64,000 nucleotides of DNA from Paenibacillus_AA sp045062745 (GTDB lineage: Bacteria; Bacillota; Bacilli; Paenibacillales; NBRC-103111), in NCBI RefSeq assembly GCF_045062745.1, contig NZ_JBJGED010000017.1, forward strand, positions 62,001-126,000. The letters run 5' to 3'. Both the position numbers and the translations under genes were made by a program. Under the pieces are notes generated by a model. That model ran no database searches, was not told where the DNA came from, and saw only the letters and a list, made by a program, of their open reading frames with translations. Of the stretch, positions 32,139 to 41,935 are shown piece by piece (position 1 is the first letter of the stretch; each line of letters opens with the position of its first letter).

Positions 32139-33043
32139 TGAATGTCGCGTTTTTTGAACCGGCCGCCCTTGACGTCGTGGATGTTGCCCACAGCCAGGAA
32201 GGCGCTCGGATCGTGATCTTCGACGATCGACTTCATCTTGGCTTCCTCGAGCCGGGTGATGACACAGAAGATGACGCGCTTGTTGTCGCCGCTGAAGCCG
32301 CCTTCCCCGTTCAAGTATGTAACCCCGCGGCCGAGTCGGTGAATAATGGCTTCCCCGATTTCTTTGTACTGGTCGCTGATGATCCAGACCGACTTCGATT
32401 CTTCGAAGCCCTCGATCGTCATATCGATCATCTTGAACGCTATGTAGTAAGCGATGAGCGAATACATGGCTTGATCCCAGCCGAAGACGAAGCCGGCGCT
32501 GCCGAGAATGAAGATGTTGATGAACATGACCGTCTCGCCGACGGAGAACGGGCTTTTCTTATTCACCAGAATCGCGACAATCTCTGTCCCGTCCAGGGAC
32601 CCGCCGGCCCGGATGACGAGGCCGACACCGATCCCGAGGATGATGCCTCCGAACACGGTGGCGAGCAGCGGCTCGATCGTGAGCGGCGGTACGGGATGCA
32701 AGAGCGCGGTGCCGATCGACATAAGCGCTACGGCGAATAATGTGGAGATCGCGAACGTCTTGCCGATCTGCTTATACCCGATGAACAAGAACGGCAAGTT
32801 AAGCAGGAATAGAAAGATGCCGAGGGGGAGTCCCGAGAGATGGGACACGATAATCGACACGCCGACGATGCCGCCATCGATGATATTGTTCGGGACGAGG
32901 AAAATCTCTAACCCGACCGAGACGAAGGCGGCCCCCAGAATGATGGAAATCGCCCTTTTCAGAAACTTGACCCTCGTGAGGCGAACGTGCTGCTGATGGG
33001 CTTCGGGATTGCTTTGAAACAGCTTTTTTTCTTGTTCGGTCAA
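32135..33043 (-). CDS. YitT family membrane protein (DUF161/DUF2179)
   Basis: 302 residues. Five to six transmembrane helices, starting RAISIILGAAFVSVGLEIFLVPNNIIDGGIVGVSIIVSHLSGLPLG. The middle is GGIILGIGVGLVIRAGGSLDGTEIVAILVNKK. The cytosolic C-terminal domain (DUF2179) starts near residue 215 and carries GRGVTYLNGEGGFSGDNKRVIFCVI. Several paralogues are common in Bacillaceae; function unknown. The start is a TTG after GGGAGGAAT. Followed downstream by nothing on this strand; its stop overlaps the GNAT stop. Confidence 0.88.
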   Translation of the reverse strand: MTEQEKKLFQSNPEAHQQHVRLTRVKFLKRAISIILGAAFVSVGLEIFLVPNNIIDGGIVGVSIIVSHLSGLPLGIFLFLLNLPFLFIGYKQIGKTFAISTLFAVALMSIGTALLHPVPPLTIEPLLATVFGGIILGIGVGLVIRAGGSLDGTEIVAILVNKKSPFSVGETVMFINIFILGSAGFVFGWDQAMYSLIAYYIAFKMIDMTIEGFEESKSVWIISDQYKEIGEAIIHRLGRGVTYLNGEGGFSGDNKRVIFCVITRLEEAKMKSIVEDHDPSAFLAVGNIHDVKGGRFKKRDIH

Positions 33044-33061
33044 ACAGATTCCTCCCTCGGA

Positions 33062-33355
33062 TTAAGTTAGGTAGATGAGCTGGACCTCTTTGTCTGTAAT
33101 CGCCAGCTTGAGAATATGGTGCTCCCTATCGTAGCTGATACGGCCTGACCCGACCGTCATGACCGGATCCGACCCTAGCGCATAGAACAAGTCGTCCGCC
33201 AGCGTACGGATGCACGCCAGACGTTCTTCTTCTTCCAATTGCCCCCACTCTTCCTCCGCCATCTCCAAGCTGTCGTACACGTTGTCCAACCGACCCAGCG
33301 CGCCCGACAACTCCTCGATGATGTCCTCATACTCCCTGCCGAACTTGACGCCCAT
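33062..33355 (-). CDS. Small uncharacterised acidic protein
   Basis: 97 residues, with GREYEDIIEELSGALGRLDNVYDSLEMAEEEWGQLEEEERLACIRTLADDLFYALGSDP, an acidic helical protein with a short beta-rich end. I do not recognise it. GGAGG six bases before ATG 33355. Eighteen bases upstream of the YitT-family gene, so they may be cotranscribed, and divergent from ywqB. Confidence 0.65.
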   Translation of the reverse strand: MGVKFGREYEDIIEELSGALGRLDNVYDSLEMAEEEWGQLEEEERLACIRTLADDLFYALGSDPVMTVGSGRISYDREHHILKLAITDKEVQLIYLT

Positions 33356-33446
33356 ACGACGCCTCCTTTTCGCGCCGTCTGGAAAGCAGCGCCTAATAAT
33401 CTGTGCTATACTATATTGTATCGTATTGTGCGGGGATGATCCAATT

Positions 33447-35072
33447 ATGTTAAAAACCCAAATCACCAAAGAGGAGCTCGAGCCGCTAGGCATACAGGTC
33501 AAAGCGTTGTTCGGCCTGCCGGAGCTGGAAAGCGGGCTGGAGCTTCAGCAAAAAGGGTTCGTCTATAACACGGAAATCACCCAGGACCGCAAGCTTGCAG
33601 CCAAGGTGCAGGATGTGCAGGTGTTCGACGTGCAATTGGATTTACAAGCCCTCCCTTCAAGTGTATGCACTTGTCACCATGAGGGAACCTGTAAGCATAT
33701 GGCGGCGGCTTTTTTGTATGTTTATGCGGTGTACGGCCGCCCGGACGCCTTCGTGCGCTCGGTTAAGCAGGAGGAAGCGCCCGCCTCTCCGCAGCGGAAC
33801 GTATCCGCCCTGCACCGGAAGACGGTTATGCTCGCCGGTTCGGCGGAGGGAATCGCCCAAGCCCCCAAGGAATCTGCCGCTCCGGATCAGTGGCTGACGT
33901 TCGTGCAGGAGCAATGGGAAGCGTTTACGAGTAAAAATCGGCAGCATAAGCTGTTCCTGGACGACTTCTACAACGCGGCGTTACAGACGTTGACCCAACC
34001 GGCGCAGTGGTGGAGCCGCACGCCCCGGATGCTGTTCACGATCCTCACCGGCTTATTCCTGCTGCGCCGGGTGGACGACGATGCGCGGCAGCGGGAAGCG
34101 TTCGGCTATCTCGTCGCCGGAGACCGGCACAAGGAAGCGGCCTCGGCCCTCCTCGACAAGTGGAAGGCCGCCGTCCGGGAGGTGGACGCCGAGGAAGCCG
34201 CCAGCCGGTGGGTGCCGCACGTGGTTGCGATCGCCGTCCACGCCCGGGAGCTGCTGGTCGAGGCTAGAGCGGAGTCGCCCTATTCGGCGCTCGCCGCCTA
34301 TCGTCTGCTATGGACTCGACTGCTGCAGTTTCTTGCGGCTGATGCCATGGAGCAAGAAATGCGCCGCCTGGAGGCCCTCTACCCGGATGAGGCGCATCCC
34401 GATTACACCCGCCAATCGGCGCTCCTGGCGCTCGTTCACTTCCAGCTGCTGCTGAACCGGGACGATGCCGCGTGGGATCTGCTCGCGAAGGGACGGCACT
34501 TCCGGCCCGAGCAGCTGCTCGACTTCCTCGAGGAATGGAAGCAGGAGCAGAATTGGCCGCGCGTGTGGCACTGGCTCGGACGCCTCATGCCGGCGATGCG
34601 GACGCTGAACGAGAAGTCGTTCCAGCAGTTCTGCAGCTACGGGCATGAAGCGGCCAAGGCGTTGGGCCACTCGGACGAGTGGCTCGGCAAGCTGGCCCAG
34701 CTGCTCCCGAGAAGCTATTACGCCTACACGGAGGCGCTCATGGCGCTCGGCCGGTATCGGCGGTGGGTCAACTTCCATGTGGCGGAGCGCATCGGCCTGT
34801 CCTCGCTCTACCCGATCGACATGCGCGTCATCGAGAGCCAAGATCCGGCCCTGCTGCTGCCTGTATTCCACCAGGCGGTCGACGATCAGATCCGCCAAAA
34901 AAATCGAACCGCCTACAAAGAAGCGATCCGGCTCCTCAAGAAGCTGTCATCGCTCTACAAGCAAATGGAGCGCCAGGACCGGTTCGAGCTCTATCTGGAG
35001 CGGCTCGCCCGCCACTATGGCCGGCTAAGGGCGTTCCAAGAGGAACTGAAGAGAGGTAAGCTCATTCGATGA
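33447..35072 (+). CDS. ywqB: SWIM zinc-finger protein (YwqB-like)
   Basis: About 541 residues. SWIM finger near residues 72-88, CTCHHEGTCKHMAAAFLYVYA (Cys-x-Cys...Cys-x-His zinc ligands). The rest is a large alpha-helical solenoid-like region. In Bacillus the equivalent gene sits next to the SNF2 helicase gene ywqA, as here, where the two overlap by four bases (ATGA at 35069). The pair likely act together on DNA or chromatin-like structures; the actual role is not established. The start ATG 33447 has only a weak upstream GGGAT. Confidence 0.82.
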   Translation: MLKTQITKEELEPLGIQVKALFGLPELESGLELQQKGFVYNTEITQDRKLAAKVQDVQVFDVQLDLQALPSSVCTCHHEGTCKHMAAAFLYVYAVYGRPDAFVRSVKQEEAPASPQRNVSALHRKTVMLAGSAEGIAQAPKESAAPDQWLTFVQEQWEAFTSKNRQHKLFLDDFYNAALQTLTQPAQWWSRTPRMLFTILTGLFLLRRVDDDARQREAFGYLVAGDRHKEAASALLDKWKAAVREVDAEEAASRWVPHVVAIAVHARELLVEARAESPYSALAAYRLLWTRLLQFLAADAMEQEMRRLEALYPDEAHPDYTRQSALLALVHFQLLLNRDDAAWDLLAKGRHFRPEQLLDFLEEWKQEQNWPRVWHWLGRLMPAMRTLNEKSFQQFCSYGHEAAKALGHSDEWLGKLAQLLPRSYYAYTEALMALGRYRRWVNFHVAERIGLSSLYPIDMRVIESQDPALLLPVFHQAVDDQIRQKNRTAYKEAIRLLKKLSSLYKQMERQDRFELYLERLARHYGRLRAFQEELKRGKLIR

Positions 35073-38000
35073 TCTTAACGACTCCGATCCAAATACATGT
35101 CAACTGGTTGCCCTCCGGGCAATTTTTCATATGGGGCGCGCTGCATGGTTCGGAGATGGAGGCGGATCATCTGAAGGCGCTGCTGTTTACTTGGCATGAG
35201 CCTTCCTTCTACGGCACGTTCATCGAGACCGTGCTGATGGAGCGCCGGCAGGGACTTCTGTTAGGCGCGGAGGAGGCGCTCGAGTACTTCGCCAAGCCCA
35301 GCTGGAACGAGCATGCGGCGCTGCAATGGGATGAGCACGGCTCCGCCCTGCTCGACGCCGCCCCCGATCTGCTGATCGCCCGCGAGGAGAACCGAATCGT
35401 GCCCGACTTCCGGCAATGGAAGCAAGGCCGTATCGGGTGGAAGGTGCGCATGGACGAGGAAGGGGACAAAGCGGAAGCCGCCGCTTGGTTCCGGAACCGG
35501 GCCCCAATCGTCGATGAGTGGATCGATTGGCTCATGGCCGAGCGGCTGCCGGAGGCTCAAGCCCGCCTGCTGTTGTGGGACGCGGAGGAGCACCGGCATT
35601 CGGCCGGGGTCGGGTTGGACTCGGGGGCGGCGTCGGGGTTGGACTCGGGCTCGGACACGGATGCGCGAGCGGGCCTGCCGTCGGATTTGTTCGAGAATGA
35701 GCAGGACTGGCTCGTGGCTATCGGCTGGCTGCCGGACGAATCGCCATATCGCGTCTGCCTGCAGATCCAGGAGCCGCTCGTCGGTTCGGCATGGCGCATG
35801 ACGATCGTCCTGCAGGATCGGGCCGATACCGCGGTGTGGGTCGCCTGTACGCCGGCAGGCGTTCCTTTATGGGAGGACCGGGAGGAATTGCCTGCCCAAT
35901 GGGGCGATCCCTCCGGACGGATTCGGCAGACCATGGCCAAGTGGTTCCACGTCATTCCTTGGCTGCGCTCCGCCGGCACGAACTCCATTCGCACCTTTAT
36001 CGAGTATGCGGAGGCGTGGGATTTCCTGATGGAGAAAAGCCTTCGGCTCGCCGAGCTCGGCTTGCCCGTGCTGCTGCCGGCCTGGTGGGAGCAGCTGCGC
36101 CAGATGAAGCCGCGGCTCAAGGCCCGGATGAAATCCTCCGTCGGCTCGTCCCGCGACTCGATCTTCGGCTTGGGCCAGATCATGCAGTTCGACTGGCGCC
36201 TGTCTCTCGGCGGCCTCGAGCTGAGCGAGGCGGAATTCGATCTGTTGCTGAAGCAGAACCAGCAGCTGACGCAAATTCGCGGCCAATGGGTGCTGCTCGA
36301 TCCTCATCTGCTCGAGCAAGTGCAGCGGCTGATGAAGCAAGTGAACAAGCGCAAGGGGCTTACGTTCCGCGATGTGCTGGAGCTGCACTTGACCGGCGAC
36401 GCGGATGGGACCTTGCTGGACGATACGTGGCTGACGGATGAGCGGGACGAAGGCGAGCGGCTGCAATTGGAGCTGGAGCTGAACGAGCACCTGCACCAAT
36501 TCATCGCCCAGCTCAGCCAGACGTCGGCCATCCCTCGCATCGAGACGCCCGATACGTTCCAGGGCAAGCTGCGCAATTATCAGGTGGAGGGGGCCTCGTG
36601 GCTGTTGTTCCTGCGCCGTTTTGGCCTGGGAGCCTGTCTCGCCGATGACATGGGGCTCGGCAAGACGATCCAGATGATCTCCTACCTACTCCACATTCAG
36701 GAGCAGGAGCGGCCGAGCGCCCCTTCCCTGCTCATCTGCCCTACGTCCGTGCTGGGCAACTGGCAGAAGGAGCTCGAGCGGTTCGCCCCCAGCCTGCGGG
36801 TGAAGCTGCACTACGGACCGAATCGGGGCAAGGGCGACGCATTCCGCGAATCCGTCGAGGATTGCGACTTGATGCTGACTTCGTACGCCCTTGCGTACCT
36901 GGACGAGGATGAGCTGACCTCGATGCGATGGAGCTCCGTCTGCCTGGATGAAGCGCAGAACATCAAGAACGCGTATACGAAGCAAGCCACCTCGATCCGC
37001 AAGCTGGAAGCCAACCATCGCATCGCGATGACGGGGACGCCTATCGAGAATCGGCTGACCGAGCTCTGGTCGATCTTCGATTTCATCAATCCCGGCTACC
37101 TGGGGGCGCTGCGGGAGTTCAATCAACGCTTCGTAGCTTCCGTGGAGCGCGAGCGGGACGCGGACCAGATCGGCCAGCTGCAGCGGCTCGTGAAGCCGTT
37201 CCTCCTGCGCCGGGTGAAGAAGGACCCGGCGATCGAGCTGGACTTGCCGGATAAGCTGGAGGCCAAGGTGTACGTCTCGCTGACCGCCGAGCAAGCGGCA
37301 CTGTATGAGACGTGCATCCAGGATATGTTCGACAAGCTCGATCGTCTCTCTCCCATGGAGCGGCGCGGGCTCATCCTCGGCACGCTGACGCGGCTGAAGC
37401 AGCTCTGCAACCATCCCGCTTCGTTCCTCAAGGAGCCGGAGCGGATTGTACTGGCCGGCCGCTCCGCCGCATCCCGCTCGCACAAGCTGGAGCGGCTCGT
37501 GGAGATGGTGCGGGAGCTGCGCCAGGAGGGCGATTCTTGCCTCGTCTTCACCCAGTTCGTGGAGATGGGCAAGCTGCTCCAGGCTGCGCTGCGCCAAGCG
37601 TTCGAGGAGCCGGTGCTGTTCCTGCACGGCGGTACGCCGAAGGCGCAGCGCGACCTGATGATCGCGCGGTTCCAGCGCGGCGCCGGTCCGCTGCAGCCGA
37701 CCGCCGCCGAGGCCGACGGCGAGAAGGGCGATGCGGACGGCGTCGCAGCCGTGGAGCCCGCGGCCGCCGAGCGCGCCGATGACGGCGCCGACGACGGCGA
37801 GGGTGAAGATGCCGTCGGCATCTTCATCCTGTCGCTGAAGGCGGGCGGCATCGGCCTCAATCTGACGGCGGCGAACCATGTGTTCCACTTCGACCGGTGG
37901 TGGAACCCGGCGGTCGAGAACCAAGCTACCGACCGGGCGTTCCGGATCGGGCAGACGAAGCATGTCCAGGTGCACAAGTTCGTCACCCTGGGCACGCTGG

Positions 38001-38143
38001 AGGAGCGCATCGACGAGATGATCGAGCGCAAGCAAGGGCTCAGCCAGCAGATCGTCGGGTCGGGCGAGCAGTGGATCACGGAGCTGTCGACCGACGAGCT
38101 ACGGGATTTGTTCTCGCTGCGCCGTCAGCTGATCGAGGGGTAG
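35069..38143 (+). CDS. ywqA: SNF2-family helicase/ATPase (YwqA-like)
   Basis: 1024 residues. The N-terminal half is poorly conserved; the SNF2 motor begins near residue 490 (GKLRNYQVEGASWL). Walker A DDMGLGKT is near 525 and Walker B LDEAQNIKN near 627; TGTPIENRLTELWSIFDF and the C-terminal SLKAGGIGLNLTAANHVFHFDRWWNPAVENQATDRAFRIGQ are the motif V-VI region. Two unusual low-complexity stretches: a DSG-rich one near 185-205, and an acidic one near 871-918, inside the second motor lobe. Translated by coupling to ywqB. An ATP-driven translocase on DNA; targets unknown. Confidence 0.9.
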   Translation: MILTTPIQIHVNWLPSGQFFIWGALHGSEMEADHLKALLFTWHEPSFYGTFIETVLMERRQGLLLGAEEALEYFAKPSWNEHAALQWDEHGSALLDAAPDLLIAREENRIVPDFRQWKQGRIGWKVRMDEEGDKAEAAAWFRNRAPIVDEWIDWLMAERLPEAQARLLLWDAEEHRHSAGVGLDSGAASGLDSGSDTDARAGLPSDLFENEQDWLVAIGWLPDESPYRVCLQIQEPLVGSAWRMTIVLQDRADTAVWVACTPAGVPLWEDREELPAQWGDPSGRIRQTMAKWFHVIPWLRSAGTNSIRTFIEYAEAWDFLMEKSLRLAELGLPVLLPAWWEQLRQMKPRLKARMKSSVGSSRDSIFGLGQIMQFDWRLSLGGLELSEAEFDLLLKQNQQLTQIRGQWVLLDPHLLEQVQRLMKQVNKRKGLTFRDVLELHLTGDADGTLLDDTWLTDERDEGERLQLELELNEHLHQFIAQLSQTSAIPRIETPDTFQGKLRNYQVEGASWLLFLRRFGLGACLADDMGLGKTIQMISYLLHIQEQERPSAPSLLICPTSVLGNWQKELERFAPSLRVKLHYGPNRGKGDAFRESVEDCDLMLTSYALAYLDEDELTSMRWSSVCLDEAQNIKNAYTKQATSIRKLEANHRIAMTGTPIENRLTELWSIFDFINPGYLGALREFNQRFVASVERERDADQIGQLQRLVKPFLLRRVKKDPAIELDLPDKLEAKVYVSLTAEQAALYETCIQDMFDKLDRLSPMERRGLILGTLTRLKQLCNHPASFLKEPERIVLAGRSAASRSHKLERLVEMVRELRQEGDSCLVFTQFVEMGKLLQAALRQAFEEPVLFLHGGTPKAQRDLMIARFQRGAGPLQPTAAEADGEKGDADGVAAVEPAAAERADDGADDGEGEDAVGIFILSLKAGGIGLNLTAANHVFHFDRWWNPAVENQATDRAFRIGQTKHVQVHKFVTLGTLEERIDEMIERKQGLSQQIVGSGEQWITELSTDELRDLFSLRRQLIEG

Positions 38144-38217
38144 CTAGGGGATCGAGGCCGACTGGCTTGGATCGACGGAACCATCCCGCAGCATGGCTTC
38201 ACTTTCATCTCCGACAC

Positions 38218-38252
38218 GGGGCCATAACGGCATAATTTGCCGCTATGGCCCC
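38218..38252. terminator. Hairpin after ywqA
   Basis: GGGGCCATA and TATGGCCCC are the ends of a strong stem with GCCG-type extension. It is symmetric and followed by no T-run, so it could act in either direction. Confidence 0.6.
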
Positions 38253-38311
38253 CATCTATTGCCCGGAGCCTTCAGTAGGGTTCGGTTCAATTTATCGGCG
38301 GATTCGCGTGC

Positions 38312-38353
38312 TATTACTCTTAAAGGTATTGTATGTTACTATATAGAGTAATA
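38312..38353. promoter_or_regulatory. Inverted repeat upstream of the esterase gene
   Basis: TATTACTCT (38312-38320) and AGAGTAATA (38345-38353) flank a 24-base AT-rich stretch that would contain the promoter, 22 bases before the esterase start. No regulator gene is adjacent. Confidence 0.4.
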
Positions 38354-38374
38354 ACCCAATGACGGAGTGATGCC

Positions 38375-39271
38375 ATGCTATACGAAGAGCAAATCGAAGT
38401 GATTCCGGACGTCGTCTATTGTACGACCGACTCCGGGCTGGAATTGAAGCTTGACCTCTACCGGCCGAAGCCTGAGTGGCGCCCCACTCCTTTGCCGGTT
38501 GTGATCTTTTTACACGGAGGCGGCTGGGAAACGGGAGATAAGGGCTCCAAGCTCGGGGTAGGGTCAAGCAAATATTTGGCCAAAAACGGGTTCTGCAGTG
38601 TGAGCGTGAATTATAGATTGTCCGATATCGCCCCCTTCCCTGCCCAGATTCATGATGCCAAGGCTGCTGTCAGGTGGGTTCGTTCCATGGCAGAGCGGTA
38701 CGGACTTAACCCTGATCGGATCGGGGTATGGGGTCATTCCGCCGGCGGTCATCTGGCCGCTTTATTAGGCGCCTCCTCCAATGTTCCTGCATTAGAAGGC
38801 GACGGTGGGTGCGCAGCATACTCCAGTCAAGTTCAAGCTGTCGTCACATCCGCAGCCCCGATTGATTTAATGCAGATGGGCGGGTGGCACAATCATCCCG
38901 ATTCTTCTGAATCGCGACTTGTCGGCGGGCCGTTGCTGGACAATAGGGCTGTCGCCGAATCCGCTAACCCCTTGAGCTATATAACCGGGACCCTATCCAC
39001 TCCCTATCTCATCCTGCACGGAACCGAGGACGAAATTGTTCCATACGCGCAAGCCGAGCTGCTCTACGAGGCGGTCCCGCAAGCCACACTGATTCGAATC
39101 AAAGGCGGCGACCATGACTACACGGGAGGCAATCTGTTCTGGGACGAAATTTATGGCATCGTGTTGGCCTTCTTCCATAGGCACATCGTGCAGTCGCCTG
39201 AGCTGGAAGAGGAAATCCAGAGACGACGGGAGTACATGGCCCAGCAAGTTAAAAGGTTTAGCCGAGAGTAA
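38375..39271 (+). CDS. HSL-type alpha/beta hydrolase (esterase/lipase)
   Basis: 298 residues. FLHGGGWETGDKGS supplies the oxyanion-hole HGGG, the nucleophile elbow is WGHSAGGHLAALLG near residue 125, and the acid/base pair is around HGTEDEIVP (Asp) and GGDHDYTGG (His). Hormone-sensitive-lipase family, no signal peptide, so cytoplasmic; an ester, perhaps of a sugar, is likely. GGAGTGA before ATG 38375. Terminator hairpin at 39297. Confidence 0.87.
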   Translation: MLYEEQIEVIPDVVYCTTDSGLELKLDLYRPKPEWRPTPLPVVIFLHGGGWETGDKGSKLGVGSSKYLAKNGFCSVSVNYRLSDIAPFPAQIHDAKAAVRWVRSMAERYGLNPDRIGVWGHSAGGHLAALLGASSNVPALEGDGGCAAYSSQVQAVVTSAAPIDLMQMGGWHNHPDSSESRLVGGPLLDNRAVAESANPLSYITGTLSTPYLILHGTEDEIVPYAQAELLYEAVPQATLIRIKGGDHDYTGGNLFWDEIYGIVLAFFHRHIVQSPELEEEIQRRREYMAQQVKRFSRE

Positions 39272-39296
39272 CCCAATGTCAGCCTACGTTACGCCA

Positions 39297-39322
39297 AAAG
39301 CCGACTGTCCGCAGTCAGCTTT
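39297..39322 (+). terminator. Terminator after the esterase gene
   Basis: AAAGC.GACTG pairs with CAGTC.GCTTT around a TCCG loop; the downstream sequence is T-rich (CATTTAGCTCCTTTTATTT). Confidence 0.7.
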
Positions 39323-39469
39323 CATTTAGCTCCTTTTATTTGAGCTTCTTTTTGAACCCTAAATGAGTTTGAGAGCTATATCCTACTGACTCATAGAACT
39401 TTACTGCGTCAACTCTATTTCTCTCCGTTACAAAGATCACTTGGGTGCAGCCCTTCAAATATTTTAATG

Positions 39470-39507
39470 AGGCCGCCGCTCCGACTATTTATGCCGGGCG
39501 GCGGCCT
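39470..39507 (-). terminator. Terminator of the 45-39 kb transport operon
   Basis: AGGCCGCCGC and GCGGCGGCCT form a 10-base-pair stem right after the receptor stop; ATTAAAATATTTG follows. Confidence 0.7.
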
Positions 39508-39521
39508 TTCGTTAGCATTGC

Positions 39522-41840
39522 TTACGCCGTTTCACTCTTGGCGAGATTGCGGTATTGAATCGGCGTAATGCCTTCCGCTTTTTTGAATTTGCGAATGAAA
39601 TTCGTCGAATCGATATAGCCGACCTCGTTCATGATGTCTTTGAGAGGCAATTCGGTCGTCTTCAGCAGCTTTTTCGCCTGCTCCATCCGAAGGGAATCGA
39701 TGTACTTCATGAGCGGCAGGCCGGTGTGGTCTTTGAAGAACCGCGTCGCGTAGGACGGCGAGACGCCGAACCGGGTGGCGAGCGATTCGAGGTCGAGCGA
39801 ATGATCCGCGTAATGGACCGCCACGTACGATTTGAGCTGTTCCAGCAGCTCTATATTTTTGCTTTCCTTCTTCGCTTCCACGTACCGGCATACTTTGCGG
39901 CAGATCGAGATCAGCAAGCTCTCGAGCTCCTCGATCGTTTCAAAACGAGGCACGAACAGCTGCTGCATCGTTTCGCCGAGATCGTCGTCTATATCGATTT
40001 CCAGCTCGATGAGCGTTTTCATCATGTTGTTCACAATATCGAAGCAGATGCACTGGGCGGCCTCGAGCGACACGTCCGATTCCACGATATGACTGAACGC
40101 CTCGCGCACCGCCGGTTCAACCTGCAGCATATTCCCTTGCTTGATCGCTTTGACGAGCCGGTCGGTCCGCTCGACGGGATAAGCGTATTCGCCCCTTGTG
40201 CGCGGCTCGATTTCACTGAATAGAAAGACCTGATCGCTGCCTTTCACGAACCGGTATCGGGAGGCATGGCTGGCTTCTACGAACGATTTCGGGACGCCGG
40301 ACAAGTCATCGCAGATGCCTCCGATGCCCACCGTAACGGTGAGCCGGAAATATTGCCGGAAAACGGCTTTCGCCTTCTCCGCCAGCTCCTTCAAGACGGC
40401 CGTATCGTCGAAGCCCTCGTTCAAGTTCACCAGGAAGGCGATGCTCCGTCCATCCATCAGCTCGGCTCCATACCCGGCTCCCGATTCGAGAGCCAGCTCC
40501 TCGACCACCTTCGTCAGGCTGTAAGTCAGCACTTCCTGCATCTTCTCCGAGTTCTCGCTGCGGAACCGGTTGTAATCGTCAATCAAGACGACCAGAACGG
40601 CGTAATACGGCTTATCCAGCTGAATGCCCGAAAATTGCAGCATGTCGCACATTTCCGCCCTCGTACTCAGCTTGCCCTTCAGCAGCGTTAGCAGCATTTG
40701 CTCGCGAAGCGTGCTGCCTTGGCTGCGCAATTGATGCTGCAGGCTTTGCTTCTCGTTGGCCATCTGACCGACCGCCCGCGAAATATAGGCGATTTCGTCC
40801 TTAAGCTTGAGCGGCGGCTCGGCCCGCGCTTCACTGGACACGATCCCGGCCAGCAGTCTGAGCGGCCGGTAGTGGCGGATGGAGAAACCGAAGGCTATGG
40901 CGACTCCGATCAGAAATACGGCTGCCACGGTGGCGGTAAAAATGCCTTGATTGTCATTCACCTTCCGCATCCATTGGTCGGTCGGCAGCACCGCTATATA
41001 AGACCATTGACGGATGGCCGACGTATGAATAAGCACCGAAAACTTGCGTCCGTCCAGGGACAGCTCGCTGACCGCGGGTCGATCCGGACGGAGGTCGATC
41101 TCGCCCAGCAGCCGTTTGCCGTAGTCTGCGGATTCGCCTTGCGACTTGTTGAACACGACTTCGTTCTTCTCATTCAGAATGAACAGAAAGCCGCTCGACT
41201 CTGTCAGCACGCCCTGAGCCAAGTCTGAAAGCGCTTGCTCCCGAATCAAGAAAAGCGCAACGCCGTAAGGAACGTCGGCATTCAGCGGAACGGGCGCCAT
41301 ATAAGTCGCATATCGCCGCTCTTCGAACTTGTTAAACAGAACCGGCTCGATCCCTCTAATACGCGGCGCGGACAAAGAGTGCGCGGTTTCGATGAATTCC
41401 GCTTTACTCCAATTGCGGTACCGGTAGATCGTATCGAAGAACGAGTCGGAATTGTACGTTCCGCTTGCAGCATAAAGCTGTTTCGTGTTCGGATCGTTGA
41501 AGGACAGGATGACATCTTCGATGAACAAGTTCGTCGACAAATATTGCTTCAGCTCGGTAACGGCCTGCAGCGAGCCGTAGCCTCCGTCCGTCGCCATATA
41601 GGGCGCGAGCTGCGGATTGGAGGACAGCTGGGAGGCGAGCCGGTTCATCTCATGCAAGCGCAAATCGACCGCATCCCGAAACTGGCCGAGAGCGGCGACC
41701 GTCGTATTCTCCACTTCCTTGCGGAGCGTCTGGAAAAAACTGTTGTACACGACGCCGCTTACGGCAACAAGCAACACGACCACCAACACAATGTAGGAAA
41801 GCAAGTAGTTATAGAATCGTTGGCTGCGAATCATGCTCAT
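39522..41840 (-). CDS. Membrane-anchored AraC-type sugar receptor/regulator
   Basis: 772 residues. A transmembrane helix near residues 12-32, a roughly 250-residue extracellular Cache-like sensor, a second helix (IFTATVAAVFLIGVAIAFGFSI), then a cytoplasmic region ending in an AraC helix-turn-helix pair (LDLESLATRFGVSPSYATRFFKDHTG and DIMNEVGYIDSTNFIRKFKKAEGITPIQYR). One protein thus senses outside and binds DNA, common in Paenibacillus. AGGAGG nine bases before ATG 41840. It ends the operon with binding protein and permeases, whose promoter it presumably activates. Confidence 0.9.
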   Translation of the reverse strand: MSMIRSQRFYNYLLSYIVLVVVLLVAVSGVVYNSFFQTLRKEVENTTVAALGQFRDAVDLRLHEMNRLASQLSSNPQLAPYMATDGGYGSLQAVTELKQYLSTNLFIEDVILSFNDPNTKQLYAASGTYNSDSFFDTIYRYRNWSKAEFIETAHSLSAPRIRGIEPVLFNKFEERRYATYMAPVPLNADVPYGVALFLIREQALSDLAQGVLTESSGFLFILNEKNEVVFNKSQGESADYGKRLLGEIDLRPDRPAVSELSLDGRKFSVLIHTSAIRQWSYIAVLPTDQWMRKVNDNQGIFTATVAAVFLIGVAIAFGFSIRHYRPLRLLAGIVSSEARAEPPLKLKDEIAYISRAVGQMANEKQSLQHQLRSQGSTLREQMLLTLLKGKLSTRAEMCDMLQFSGIQLDKPYYAVLVVLIDDYNRFRSENSEKMQEVLTYSLTKVVEELALESGAGYGAELMDGRSIAFLVNLNEGFDDTAVLKELAEKAKAVFRQYFRLTVTVGIGGICDDLSGVPKSFVEASHASRYRFVKGSDQVFLFSEIEPRTRGEYAYPVERTDRLVKAIKQGNMLQVEPAVREAFSHIVESDVSLEAAQCICFDIVNNMMKTLIELEIDIDDDLGETMQQLFVPRFETIEELESLLISICRKVCRYVEAKKESKNIELLEQLKSYVAVHYADHSLDLESLATRFGVSPSYATRFFKDHTGLPLMKYIDSLRMEQAKKLLKTTELPLKDIMNEVGYIDSTNFIRKFKKAEGITPIQYRNLAKSETA

Positions 41841-41935
41841 CTTGTGGTTCCTCCTTAGTGGCTCAGGGGGCAGATCAGCTTAAACGGGCAAGGTGCGCCC
41901 CGGAGAACGCACCGCCGAAACTATCATTTCGCAAG

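Noticed and set aside
36686..38035. A 449-codon minus-strand frame opposite the helicase
   Set aside because: Antisense to the SNF2 motor, whose Walker and motif V/VI residues are intact on the plus strand; His/Leu/Arg-rich shadow composition.
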